Source: Glandiceps talaboti
Taxonomy: Eukaryota > Hemichordata > Enteropneusta > Spengelidae
Length of the DNA stretch: 64,000 nucleotides
Reading direction: 5' to 3'
Assembly (NCBI RefSeq): GCF_964340395.1
Contig: NC_135554.1
Coordinates: 20,381,592 to 20,445,591, forward strand
Below, piece by piece: positions 13,301-24,666 of this stretch. Every line of letters begins with the position of its first letter. Positions within the stretch are counted from its first letter, which is position 1. A model generated the notes under the pieces. It saw only the letters and a list, made by a program, of their open reading frames with translations, did not search any database and was not told where the DNA came from. A program made the translations under genes and the position numbers.

Positions 13301-16300
13301 TTAATATACAGAGAGATGAATTAGGTTAGCTATAAACCATTATTTATACTGTTTACACATGGACATCAAGCCAGTGTACAAATATAGTTAACAACTAAAC
13401 TGTTTTCAGTAAACATGTTTCATCAGTTGAAAATTAACCCCCCCCCCCCCCAAAAAAAAAAAAAAAAAAAAAAATAGAAAGCTTGAAAAGGAGCTATTAG
13501 TATTTCTAGCATATTCAATAGAAATTGTGTCAAGGTACCCTCACCAGTTTTAGTGCATCAAAAACACAAAATGCATGATTTGCCTTCGGGCATAGATGTC
13601 TTAAAAGCTGAAAAGTCTTGCAGTACTTGGATTACTACAAACAAATTGATGAATAGGGCTATGTCATATGTACAGAATTAGCTACATGTACAGACACCGT
13701 ACAGCTGCTAGAAACACATTCACTTTAGCTCAGCCTTAGGGGAGGAGTATTGAAATTTACATTATTACATAGTATGCGTATGTTGTATTGCAAATAGTGA
13801 AGGCCAAAACTTCCCTCAGTGTTATAATGCAAACATACTCACTGTAAACATAAAAAATGTTCACAAGGACAAAATTTCACTTAGAATGAAAAAAAAGAGG
13901 GAATATATAGTAGCTAATATGTCATCTGTACCTTAACAAAGAGTGCCAGACTGAATACTTTACTCATAGTAGTGTTTGGAACTAGTATAACACCTTAAAA
14001 CTGCCAAATCTTTGCACAGCAAAAGAATAGTAATCATGTAGGTTTACAGTTTGCAATTTAGATTTAAATTCTACTGTACATTAAAAATGTTATTCATAAT
14101 CGTATGCTGTAAACTTAGATATTTTCACAACTAGACAATTTTGCTATTTTAGTCTTCAAAAAATTTCTAAGCCTAGTGCGTTGTGTTTATATGCAAGAAA
14201 GCATTTTAGCCACTACTTATTTTCATGTTTCTGTTTTCCAGCAATAATAAGTGAAAATAAGTATTTCCATGTTGACGGTATTTTCTATAAGACCAAAATG
14301 ATAATGTGTAGTAGTCAGCCCCCAATAACATGTCCTTCAAAACAAGGTGAAGGTACAAAGGTACAAAAATGTAGATTGTAGGGAGGGTGATGTCGTATAC
14401 AATGTACACCTACCCATATCCTAGATTAATGTGGGGGAATGTGCCTCTGAAATAAACTGCGTAAACTTTTGCTGTGACTTTGTTCAAGAAAACTCAAACA
14501 TATTCTCAGTTAAAATCAAGAAAAAAAATCAAGGGTTACCGTACAAATTTTTAAAATAGAGGTCAAAATGTTATCAAAATTATGCAAATTTTAGAATCCA
14601 ATATGGCCACCGATAAAAGATTGATGGTTTCCTTGAAAACAAAACAATGGACCCCCAAATTTCTTTTGATAGTTTTATTATTTCAAAGAGACCATAAGCA
14701 AGCTTCCATATGGCAAAATTTGAGTAGAAGTTTTATTTCAGTGAAAATTATCCCTTAGGTACAATTCTACCTTAGCAAATTACCGGTACATGTAAAGACG
14801 AATACTTGTTCCAGGCTGATAATATTTATTCTGTCTTCAATTGAATAACTTCCAGTCATAAAGGTTTATATAAAACATTCCAACATTTATCAATGAAAAT
14901 GCTATTCAAAAATAATGTAATAATGATTTATTTAGCAAACCAGCTGATGCAATAAAAAATTGCACAAAACACAAAAAGACTCATTACAATTCAAAGATTA
15001 AAAAAAATCCATCAATATGAGACAATATAGTATTGTAAATATAGTTGTATATTGCGGACCTAATCTTACTTCTAAAGCTCGTACTAGGAGTATCAAATTT
15101 TATGCCAAAACAATGTGGCATGTTTGCATAAGATTTCAAAAATTTCAGAGATAGAATGAGGAACTCAGATACAAGTACTATAAAGAGACTCAGAGTAAAC
15201 TGAATAGGGCAATATGTGCAACATTTCAATGTTTGACTTGAAAGAAAAAATAGGTTTGAGATCTATTACCAACGAATTGTGGGTACATTTTAACCGTAGA
15301 ACCATTGGTAGTAGAAAAAACTGCAATTATGTCAAATCACACTTGTGTTACTAATATCACCAGGGTATTAATATGCATTTTATGATCTTTCACACCTGGC
15401 TTCTTTCTGCCCACAAATAATTAGCATGTTATAGTCTTTATTACCTGGTGTATTCCATGATTACAACCCCCCAACCACTCACTTTCTCTAAATACCTTGT
15501 ATCTTTCTATTGGTTTTTGTCATCTTTAGCACCTGACATCCTTCTGTTTAACACTGTCTTTCAGTTTTAACTTTCATCTTTTGCTACAACACCTGGTTTT
15601 TCTTCAGTGTTTACCAATTTGCTATCTGTTTTAACATTCACCATCTGCTATAACACCTGGCTTTTCTTCTATGTTTACCACCTGGATATCTTTGTTAACA
15701 TTCACCATCTGCTACAACACCTGGCTTTTCTTCTGTGTTTACCACCTGACTATCGATGTTAATATTCTCACTGTCTGCTATAACACCTGGCTTTTCTTCT
15801 GTGTTTACCACCTGGCTATCATAATAACACCTGGCTTTTCTGTATTTAACAGTCAGTTTTAATATTCACCATCTGCTATAACACCTGGCCTTTCTTCTGT
15901 GTTTACACCTGGCTATATGTGTTAATATTCTCACTATCTGCTATAACACCTGGCTTTCCTTCTGTGTTTACCACCTGGCTATCTGCTATAACACCTGGCT
16001 ATCATAATAACACCTGGCTTTTCTGTATTTAACAGTCAACTTTAATGTTCACCATCTGCTACTACACCTGGCTTTTCTTTTGTCTTTACCACCTGGTTGT
16101 CTATGTTAACATTCATCATTTGCTAATACAGCTGACTTTTCTTCTATCATAACTACACACGTTTTGTTTAATTACAGATGATCCTAGACCTATACTTAGG
16201 ACTCCAATGTTAGTTGTATCAAGTGTTAACAATCCAGTATTATCCACAGTTAGTAGTAGCAGTAGTAGTTTGGCTGGTAAGTACCGTAGTTAGTGGTGTC

Positions 16301-18506
16301 TTTGTAAGTGTTGTTAGGTGATATATTCGCTGATAAATATTGATGAATATCTGTAGCCGCCTTGAGTGCAAGTATTTACTAGCAGCAGTAGTGGTTTTGC
16401 TGGTAAGTACAGTATGTAGTAGTTGTTAGTGCTAGTTTGCTGCTAAATAGTAACTTGTAGTGGTTGGCGTTATTCTGGTCAGTGCAGTTAGAAGTGTCAA
16501 TAGTAGTTTTAGTATTAATTATGAGGATGAAAGTCACAAAGTGATGGGGATAAAAAATTGTTGTAAAGCTACAAGTAGATGTTATTCCCAATATTTTTCT
16601 TCGTTCAGCCAAGGAAAATACGAGTGACTAAGAGGCCTTTGTCACTACTCGTCTAGCGACGTGTGGTGACCAACCTTAGGTCACGAATATTTTCCAGCTG
16701 AATGAAGAAAAATATTGGAGAATAACATAATTATACCAGCCCCAGTAATATTAAAGAAAAATCGGGGAAAAGTAATGACAAGTTTGACTCATGTTTTGAA
16801 CACAGCAGAACCAGTGATGTAGACACATGTTGTCTTGACATAGAGTGACCAGAGTACCATATTCTTGGCTTATGCACATGTATAATAGTGTTACTGCTAA
16901 CATTATAACACTGTAATTGTGCAAGGTAATTCAGCCATCTGACTGTATTTATGTATTTTACAGATGACTCCAAGGACTTTGCCAGTAGTGGAAGTAGGAA
17001 CCTTCTCAAGCCATCAGCACTCACATCACAAACTATTGCACTGCAATGTAAGTTAACAATTCTCTCTACCTGTCAGATTGTTTGACCACATAATAGAGTC
17101 AAAATACTGCCTGTTTCATATTAGTGTTCACTGGCTGTGTTTGATATAACCACACAGAAACCAATAAGAAACTGTAAATTCAACACTTTAAGATAGCAAG
17201 ATTGCAATTACTTGTTACAGATTGTCTAAATGAAATTAACCATTTAAACATACCGCAACAGGCCATTGCAGACTGCAAACAGGGAATTTGAGAATACAGC
17301 GCCCTCACTCATATTGGCATATTATCACCTCATAGTACTGTTTCTTAAGAGCTTTGTCCCGTGGTATTCTGTAGAAGTGTAAATCAGAGATGTTTTTCAC
17401 ATTGTTCAGACATAGAGGAAAAAACCAGCAGTGCTTTATAATTAACCGAGTACCGTAACCCAAGATACACACAGACAGGAAGTAGAGCGCCACCATGGCA
17501 GATTTTGGAAAGGCCTACTAGACATAGTCACTCTGCACCAATGTTTTGATGTTTGCATTTGATGTTTGCATGTTGGCACATTTGGTTCATTTCATTTAGA
17601 CAAAATGCAGCAAGAACCTGTATTCATTTAATCTTGCTATCTTAAAGGGTAGTATGTGCTATTTCATATTTTCTGCATGGTTGTATCGAAAAGAGCAAGG
17701 GAACACTAACATGAAAAGGGTAGTAGAACAAGATTGTTAACAATATTCTGACACACACCTGTAGTAATAGTAATACATGTAAAGTATGTTTTAAGGACAT
17801 CACTGTGACAACCATGAAATTGCATGATACAATTTTTAAAGTGCTGAATACTTTCCAACATTTTATTGTGTCAAAAATAATATGTATGACTTTCTAAACC
17901 TATCAATAAACTATTTATAGCTACTGAATAATATTTTTTAAATAATACTTGCATGACTTTGTAAAGCTATCAATAACAATTTATGATTTTAAGAAATGAA
18001 ATAGATAGCACTGAATGGTATAGAACATTTCAGTGGTTATTGAAACACTCAAACAGTTTATGCTTTAGTCAAATAATACATTGCACTCAACGGTGTTTGT
18101 TGGTTCAGTGAAGAATACAAAAGAATACAAAGTATGCTATTTTGATTTGAAAGTAATCTTCAATCTTTGACCAAGAAAACTACTCAGTAGTAATACTGTA
18201 ACAGATAGTAATAACTTGTGCATCATTTTTCAGCTTCTAAATTCACGCCTGTCAAACAGCCGGTAATTGTTAGTGCATTATCAATGAAAAAGTCAGAAAG
18301 TAAAGGTAAGGAAACACTGATTCACTGCTCGATATAATTGCATTGTGTCCTTGTGTATAAAGTGTATATATGTCGGTGTGTGTGTGTGTGTGTGTGTATG
18401 TTTGCTCGCATATTTGTCAAAATGAGTTTTGAGTAAGGGGTGTATGTGTATGTGTTTTCTCGCACATTTCTGTCTGCATGAATGTTTGGGTAGGTGGGTT
18501 GCATGG

Positions 18507-18540
<34 letters not shown>

Positions 18541-21500
18541 TTATGTATGTATGTATGTATTTATTTATTTATTTATTTATGTACATGTATGAATGTTTCT
18601 TGCATGTTTCTGTCTGCCTGCATGTGGGTCTGGATGGGTGGGTTAGGTATATAGGCATGTTTCTATCTGTCTCTGTATTGTATATTTGGGTTGGTTGATA
18701 TGTATACATGTGCAAAGGATATGAAGAATTTATTAAAACTAATAAATTATTGCAAAATAATATAATTACTACCAAAAAAATCATTGTTTTCACAACAGAA
18801 AATGAAAAAGAGAAAGATACAGATAAAGAAGTTGAGAATGGTACAGATAGTACACAAGAAACTTCCAAATCAGAATGTGAAAGCAGCAAAGCTGCAGAGA
18901 CAACCAATACCACCAACTCTGCTAGCACTGGGCCTACATTTAATACTGGAACCAAAGGAAACTTTTTTGTTCGCTTGGAAAAACCCACAGTATCAAACAC
19001 ATGGAGCAAACTACAGTCAGTCTCCTCTAAACCTGGTGGCAAGGACAATGCACCGCCAGTATTCGGTGCTGGAAAAGATACAGATTCCCCTGTTAACTAC
19101 TGGGCGCAATATTCAAAGAGTACAAGGTAAGAACACATTAGAGGTATAAAAAGATTGAAAAAACAAGAGTAGCAGCTTTTTATTTCGTATGCAAACTTTG
19201 AAACATCCCACAGTGTGGAAAATATAGTGTTTATGGTTCCAAGAATCAACATATGATAGTAAAATATAGTTACTTTACAAAGATGATGCTTCAATCTGTC
19301 TTCTCCAGAAATTGACCATTCATCTTTAATTTACCATTCTAGAGTAACTATATTTTACTGACCTAGTCCACAATGTATTGAGATGGTAGGTGTAGAAATG
19401 AAGGAACTGTACTTCGGCTAGGGGTGCTAAGTATGTGAAATCTACCCGAGTTCTTCAGTCATTTAGCTATGATGGTTCCCACACAAAATTATGGTGTAAT
19501 ATATGAGAAACCATGCCAAATTTACCAGATTCCTCTTACTATGTTACCATGGTTGCCATCTTAGCAAAAAACAGTGAATGAATTTGGCAACAAGCTGCAT
19601 TTATCTTCTTGTAAACATATGATGTATTTATGTATTAATGTCTTGTCTTTTTTCAGTGTTGATGAAGATGAAGAAGAAAAGAAAAATGTCAGTCCTGAAA
19701 AAGCCAGTAGTAGTTTTGTGTTTGGACGCCATGTTACAGACAGAATTGTGGTAAGTTTGCAATCGTTTGTTCAGAAATCATGCATATATTAAAGTGTGGT
19801 GTGGTGTGGTGAGGTGTGGTACGGTGTGGTGTGGTACGGTGTGATGTGGTGTGGTGTGGTGTGGTGTGGTGAAGTGTGGTGTAGTGCAGTGTGATGTGGT
19901 GTAGTGGTATCACCAAGTGTAGTGTTGTGTAGTATAATGTAATGTAGTATAGTGTAATGTTGTGTAATATAGTGTAGTGTAATGTTATGTAATATAGTGT
20001 AATGACACTAATGTTGTGTAATGTAGTGTAGTGTAATGTAATGTAGTGTTGTATATGTGTGCAAATGTAGTGTAGTGTAGTGTAATGTTGTGTAATGTAA
20101 TGTAGTGTAATGTTGTGTAATGTAGTGTAATGTAGTGTAATGTAATGTAGTGTTGTATATGTGTGCAAATGTAGTATAGTGTAATGTTGTGTAATGTAAT
20201 GGAGTGTAATGTTGTGTAATGTAGTATAGTGTAAAAACTAATGTTGTGTAATGTACATGTAGAATAGTATAGTCTGGTATAGTTTGGTGTTTTGTTGAGA
20301 AAATACAAGATCTACTACATAGACACATAGCCATGATTTGTGAGTAACTCTTACACATTTTTTATGACATCTCAGACTCCTTCTAAGAGGGCACTTGAAA
20401 AAGATGAAGATGGAGAAGAAGGAGGGCAAGAAAAAGAAGAAACTGATGAGGGTGCCACATCAACAGAGAGGCTTAGTAAAAGAGTCAAGGTACTATTTAG
20501 TTTTGTTTTGATATTATGTTTTTAATCATATATGTAGTCTGTAGGATATAAAGTTGTAGTGCCATGCTATCAAGGGGTTGGCCAATGTGTGAGGGCGCCA
20601 TAACACAACAAAGCTTATAGACTACATTTTGTGAACCAATGAAGTTACACGATGGACTGTACAAAAGTGACTGAGACGTTGTATTTCTTGACTTTGATTG
20701 TCTTTGTATTTGTATCTAAATCTACTATTTGTTTGAAATTCATCTCATAATTTAGTATACTTTAGAAACTATTCTCAGTTAAAATCAAGAAAAACATCTG
20801 AAATAACCATGCAAATGTTTTTAATGATATGTTAAGCCATTATAATAATCCAATATGGCCGTAAAATCCAATATGGCCGTAGAATCCAATCTGGCCATAG
20901 AATCCAATATGGCTGCCAAATACTGTGTTAAATCTATGGGAAAGTAAAACACTGTTGATTTCCATGAAAACAAGATGGGGAAACCCCAATATTTTGATTT
21001 TCAAACAAATTGGTCACCAAGCTTCATTCTGCCTTATAAACCGTGATTACATTTAAAGTTTATACTTGACTTGTTTTAAATTTGTTTATATATATTCATT
21101 ATATTGATAATATTGTTTTTCTCTCTTGTATGTAATTCCCAGGGAGAAGATGATGTTTTACCAAAAGAAGGTAAACCATGATTTCTATGTGTTTTACAAC
21201 AAATAATGAAATGAGAGTGTCATCATTAACAAGCTTGGTAAAATCTGAACAAGGAGATAAGATTTGTTTTATTTACAATATTTCACATCTATGGTGCTTG
21301 CACTTCCCCTCGTAGATCTGAACAACCAGCATTTTGATTAAAAGGGAAATGCCTCGGCAGGAAATCAAAACGTTTTCATAAACTTAGAATTGAAACTTTT
21401 TCAACATTCAGTGTACAGTGTAGGTCCCTGCCATGGACACATTATCTGGTAGAGCCAGCAGATGTGCATATGACATAATTATGCAACAGTAGTGCATGTA

Positions 21501-24500
21501 CATAAATATTCATGACTCTAGGTTACCCTCAAATATAAAAATCTTGAATATTTATGATTTACAAAGGTTAGAACAGTTCAAAGCTTTTAGCACTGAACTT
21601 TCAGTATGTCTTGGTCGACGATCCATAGTTTACAGCTGACCACTAGGTGGCAGTATAATCTGTCTTGGTTTACAATTTTCATCAGAATGACAAATTTCAT
21701 ATTTACAACTGACTAAGACAAATGGAAAGTTCAATGCCAAAAACTTTGAACTGTTTGTACGTTTTAACCTTTGTAGATCATCTGTTTTGATCTACCAAGC
21801 TGACGAACATTTTTGGTCGTGAATATTTATATTCCCCTTGTTCCAAGCTAACACACTGACAGCAATCATCAGATTCATACAGCATTGTAATATCTTGCTC
21901 TTTTCAGATTCAGACCAAGAATCTATTTCAAAATTAAAAGAAAGTGCAAGTGCCTATGAAGAAGCCAAAGAAAGCTCTCGACTTAAGTTGGATGAAGTTG
22001 CCACGGTAACAGGAGAGGAAAGTGAAGAAAATGTTTTACAGGTCAGTTCTGAATGCTGGATAAAGGTCGACCAATTGATGAGACTGTTTCATGTACATGA
22101 AGTCATACTAAATATATCGATACATTTGATTTGCTAGTTATATTTCAGATGTTGAGAGTTGACCAATTAGCAAAACTGTATCATGTCACAAGGTACTATA
22201 GCAAGTCATATTGGCCAAAATTTTTTTATGCTGTTAATGTCCATATCTTTTTCATTTTTTTGGCTTCTCAGTTTATTTGTACAATTTGGGCAATGGATCA
22301 ATTGGATTTCCTCACAGGGGTAAATGTTACAAAAAACTGCTGGTAGTGAAATAACCATAGTAGTGTTCATGTTTGGTTTTACTACCCTGGTATTCGGATA
22401 TAAAATATACAAGAATGTTGCTATGTTCAGAGAAACTACTAGATTTCACAAACCCATCACAACTCCAGTGTGTTAGCTTTCGTTTACCTTGTACTTAACA
22501 CCAGTTTCATCTTGTGTTCCACATACAGGCACAGTGTAAATTATTTCTGTTTGAACCGTCAAACCAGTCTTGGTTGGAAAAAGGTCGTGGTATGCTACGT
22601 ATTAATGACAAATCACAAGCATCAGATGTAATGTCTTTTAAATCCAGACTTGGTAAGTAAAAATATTAATAAAGACTTAATATTAACAGTAAAAACCAGG
22701 GGACATGGGTTCAATTCTATGTCACTTTTCTTTCCTCATTTATACCCAAATATAAAATATGGTATCATGGTGAGTTTCTTTCATTAATAGCAAACCAAAA
22801 AATTATTTTTAAAAAGCCTTTGTATCATTATACGATCCTCATTGCTTTAATGACCGAGTCCTAAGTTGGCCACCCGTTAGGCAGGGATACCTTTTGAATC
22901 TATTTTAAATCCTTAGGTTGAAAGGTTAAGCTTGAGAAAAGGGGAATACCACAAGTACTCATGCAGATATCCCGAGTACGTCTACTTGCATGCACAAGCT
23001 CATTCATTGGGTTCTGTCATAGTATTCTGAATAACTCAGTGTCATCAAAATTCACTTGGTACATAGTTTGGTGTTTGTAACAATGATATCAGCCCAGCTG
23101 ATTGTAGAGTGTTGAATAAGCTATACCATGCAATCAATTGATTTACCAATTGCAGGCGCCTCTCATGTCGACAACTTTTTGTCATAACTGTAAAGGTTAA
23201 CCTCAAACGTATGTTATATTTTGTAGTAATGCGAACTCAAGGCAGTCTACGTGTCATTTTAAATACCAAAATCTGGCCAGCAATGGTGGTTGAGAAGGCA
23301 AGTTCAAAGACTGTACGGATTACAGCACTCGGCTCAGAAGGTGCCAAAGTTTATCTTGTAATGGTGAGTCAGTTCTCATTTAACCCAGCACATGTCATCT
23401 TAAAATGGTTGATGCTGACATATGAACTGTTCACACAACTGTAATACAGAAAAAAACAAAAGATTGTGTAGTTTGGCCACTAGGAGTGCTCTTCAGGAGC
23501 AACTTTTGACTGGACTCAAGTACTGTAGCCTCCTTTGAAAGAATCATTATTCCTGATATTTCAAAGTTGGTCACATTCTCAGCAAGTCAGCTACTAATTT
23601 TGTTTCCGATGATATAATTTGAGAATTCACAGAATTGTTTTAGTTACATGTTGTGGACTTCTTCATGTACAGTACTCACTTTTTCATAAAACGGGGCGCC
23701 CTCTTGTGGCACTTCTTTCAAAAATGACTGCAAGGTAGGTAATAGGAAGATGGTATATTAGGCCACATGACCCTGACCTCAGGTTTGAAGTTCTGCAAGT
23801 AGAAATACCTATTAAACATACACTAACTTTTTTGATCAATTTGATTGGCAGGCCAACCCAAAAGATGCAGAGCAAATCTTTTCAGCCATTGACTATAGGG
23901 TACAGGCATTAAAACGATATGCAGAAATGCAGGAAGATAGATCACAATGTACCAGCACTCAGGAATCAGATGACAACACAGAGGAGAAAAGTGAGGTCAA
24001 AGAGGAGCAAACAAACACAGGTCAGTCACATGATTACATATATTCAAATTTATGCAAATTTTACATTATTGTATCATTTGACATGGATGAGGAACTGGCA
24101 TTCTTTATTTATAGTAACTATTGTGATGTCAAGCTAAATGTGTGAAATCCACATTAGATGCAAGATTTGAATAATGAGAGTTTGCATGACATTCACAAGC
24201 CATTAGCGGTCCAAGTGCAACAAACCCGCAGGCTTGCCTGGCGAAAACGGGTGTCATAAAAGTTGTTTGCATCTCTAAAGCTGTTTGTAGCGTTACTTAT
24301 AATAGCCTAATAAATTGATAACAACTGATATAAGACGGAGATAAGGTTTGCCTCAATTGCAGTCCATGCAGACGGCCGAATAGAGGTTTTACAGCTGTTT
24401 ACTTGTGTTATGTAAGAGCCCATCATCACATGTGTAAATATTGGTACTCTTTGATAACAAGTCAACCTGCTTGGCTAATGGCTTGTCCCAGTAATGGTTC

Positions 24501-24666
24501 AATCAGGACTACTTGTAGAGTAAGTTTGAATATGGACATAGCTGCAGTAATTGAGTATGAGAATGGCATGAATTTTCAACTTTGAACTTGTGTTTTACTT
24601 CCAGAAGATGACAGTAAAAGTAGTAATGAAGAACAGCCCACATCAACCACTTCAGACCAGGCATAG
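4356..24666 (+). CDS. RANBP3: Ran-binding protein 3, 5'-incomplete, 15 exons
   Basis: RANBP3 is a nuclear Ran-GTP-binding cofactor of CRM1 (exportin-1) dependent export. Exons: 4356-4398, 4808-4888, 11571-12218, 16178-16276, 16964-17047, 18234-18305, 18799-19126, 19657-19750, 20376-20489, 21143-21170, 21908-22041, 22529-22652, 23227-23363, 23852-24020, 24605-24666 (TAG). All introns are GT-AG, phases agree throughout, and the exons join into 738 residues. An FVFG motif lies at residues 472-475 and a basic KRVK at about 518-521. The Ran-binding domain (about 560-690) contains CKLFLFEPSNQSWLEKGRG and MRTQGSLRVILNTKIW, close to vertebrate RANBP3. The C-terminal tail is acidic. Human RANBP3 is 567 residues; the extra length is mostly the Ser/Thr-rich third exon. 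The first exons seen (RQAEEQLNPDSVKE, then an acidic stretch) begin inside the protein, so the initiator exon is probably left of the window; none was found in 1-4355. A RANBP3-like paralogue is possible. Confidence 0.92.
4560..4770 (+). repeat. ~100-bp tandem repeat in RANBP3 intron 1
   Basis: Two and a half diverged copies of a unit containing GGGTAACCAAGACT, GGGTACTTTGG and ATATCTAATCTGG. They end about 40 bases before the acceptor at 4807. No coding content. Confidence 0.75.
6530..6600 (-). mobile_element. Fragment of the TTAA-element inner arm
   Basis: The reverse complement reads AGCTTGGTAATAGATCAAAT, then a gap, then CACAAAGGTTATAACACAG and AACAGTTCAA. The order matches the inner arm at about 490-560. 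No other element parts are clear nearby. Confidence 0.5.
8728..8935. mobile_element. Foldback element, diverged copy
   Basis: Contains ATTATTCTCCAATATTTTT, then CGTCATTCAGACGGAAAATA and CTCGTGACC. This matches one arm of the palindromic element at 16571-16738. It also contains GAACCAGTG near TCTACGTCACTGG, a motif that recurs at about 16808. Non-coding; family unknown. Confidence 0.45.
10176..10304. mobile_element. Palindromic foldback element, ~129 bp
   Basis: The left arm begins TGAAAGGGTAGCATTTCC; the right arm, reverse-complemented, begins TGAAAGGGTGGCATTTCC. The arms stay similar through TATACAYGACRGTCA and GAATTGC, and the centre is near 10240. The element is almost all arm with no real loop, as expected of a MITE or foldback relic. 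A second copy was not found in this window. Confidence 0.6.
14495..14730 (+). repeat. Dispersed repeat (TTCTCAGTTAAAATCAAG ... CCAATATGGCC), copy 1
   Basis: Shares in the same order TTCTCAGTTAAAATCAAG, ATCCAATATGGCC, TTTCCTTGAAAAC and ACCCCCAAATTT with copies at 20770-21040 (same strand) and about 27530-27740 (opposite strand). No coding frame or terminal repeats are obvious. It may be a SINE-like or MITE-derived family. Confidence 0.6.
15520..16140 (+). repeat. ~60-bp minisatellite rich in CACCTGGCTTTTC
   Basis: About ten diverged units with ATCTGCTATAACACCTGG, CTTTTCTTCTGTGTTTACC and ACCTGGCTATC. Unit length varies because pieces are missing. It ends about 40 bases before the acceptor of the exon at 16178 and supplies a long pyrimidine-rich stretch there. 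Confidence 0.8.
16252..16410 (+). repeat. Duplicated splice-donor region of RANBP3 exon 4
   Basis: The exon end plus donor, AGTAGTAGTTTGGCTG then GTAAGTAC (to 16284), recurs about 125 bases downstream as AGCAGTAGTGGTTTTGCTG then GTAAGTAC (to 16410). Reading through from the first donor meets a stop, so the second donor is probably a relic. Confidence 0.6.
16571..16738. mobile_element. Palindromic foldback element
   Basis: The left arm, GTTATTCCCAATATTTTTCT then TCGTTCAGCC, is mirrored by the right arm, which reads in reverse complement GTTATTCTCCAATATTTTTC then TTCATTCAGCTGG. Both arms lead into a GTGAC or CGTGACC segment. The element has short internal sequence and no coding capacity. A diverged copy lies at 8728-8935. 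Confidence 0.6.
18376..18700 (+). repeat. (GT)n and (TATG/TATT)n microsatellites in RANBP3 intron 6
   Basis: GT runs lie at 18376-18398 and 18509-18540. A tetranucleotide TATG/TATT run follows to about 18582, then an imperfect copy of the flanking sequence (TTTCTGTCTGCATGAATG type). Open frames here are repeat artefacts. Confidence 0.85.
19791..20285 (+). repeat. Pentanucleotide-type array (GTGTG/GTGTA)n in RANBP3 intron 8
   Basis: Begins as near-pure TGTGG units and grades into TGTAG and TGTAATG units. A longer period containing TTGTATATGTGTGCAAATG is present twice (about 20049 and 20153). Long open frames on both strands come only from the lack of stops in the repeat. Confidence 0.85.
20770..21040 (+). 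repeat. Dispersed CCAATATGGCCG repeat, copy 2, with internal tandem
   Basis: Same order of blocks as the copy at 14495. Inside it the piece AATCCAATATGGCCGTA is repeated about four times (20846-20915), a local expansion not seen in the other copies. Confidence 0.65.
21545..21830. mobile_element. TTAA-element inner palindrome, copy 3
   Basis: The left arm, GATTTACAAAGGTTAGAACA then CAGTTCAAAGCTTTTAGCA, is mirrored by the right arm, which reads in reverse complement GATCTACAAAGGTTAAAACG then CAGTTCAAAGTTTTTGGCA. The left part carries CAGCTGACCACTAGGTGGCA. It corresponds to the inner inverted part of the element at 184-931; the outer TTAA ends are not clear. It lies in RANBP3 intron 10, just before exon 11. 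Confidence 0.65.
21640..21653 (+). promoter_or_regulatory. CTCF-type motif in a repeat copy
   Basis: CCACTAGGTGGCAG, identical to the motif at 602-615 and embedded in the same repeat context (CAGCTGA before it). It matches the CTCF core consensus fully. Function is inferred only. Confidence 0.4.

Larger units (their letters stand above)
12219..16177 (+). other. RANBP3 intron 3: repeats, no exon recognised
   Basis: About 4 kb without a supported exon. It holds a C12-A23 homopolymer pair at 13438-13474, one copy of a dispersed repeat with CCAATATGGCC at 14495-14730, and a minisatellite at 15520-16140. Nothing else stands out. Confidence 0.6.

Noticed and set aside
16356-16402. Possible duplicated coding exon after RANBP3 exon 4
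   Set aside because: In the required phase it contains a TAG stop, so it is treated as a decayed duplication.
18569-19048. 159-codon minus-strand open frame opposite RANBP3 exon 7
   Set aside because: It is the antisense shadow of a well-supported exon plus intron microsatellite.
19734-20358. Tyr/Thr/Leu/His-rich open frames on the minus strand
   Set aside because: They come from the (GTGTA)n-type array in a RANBP3 intron.
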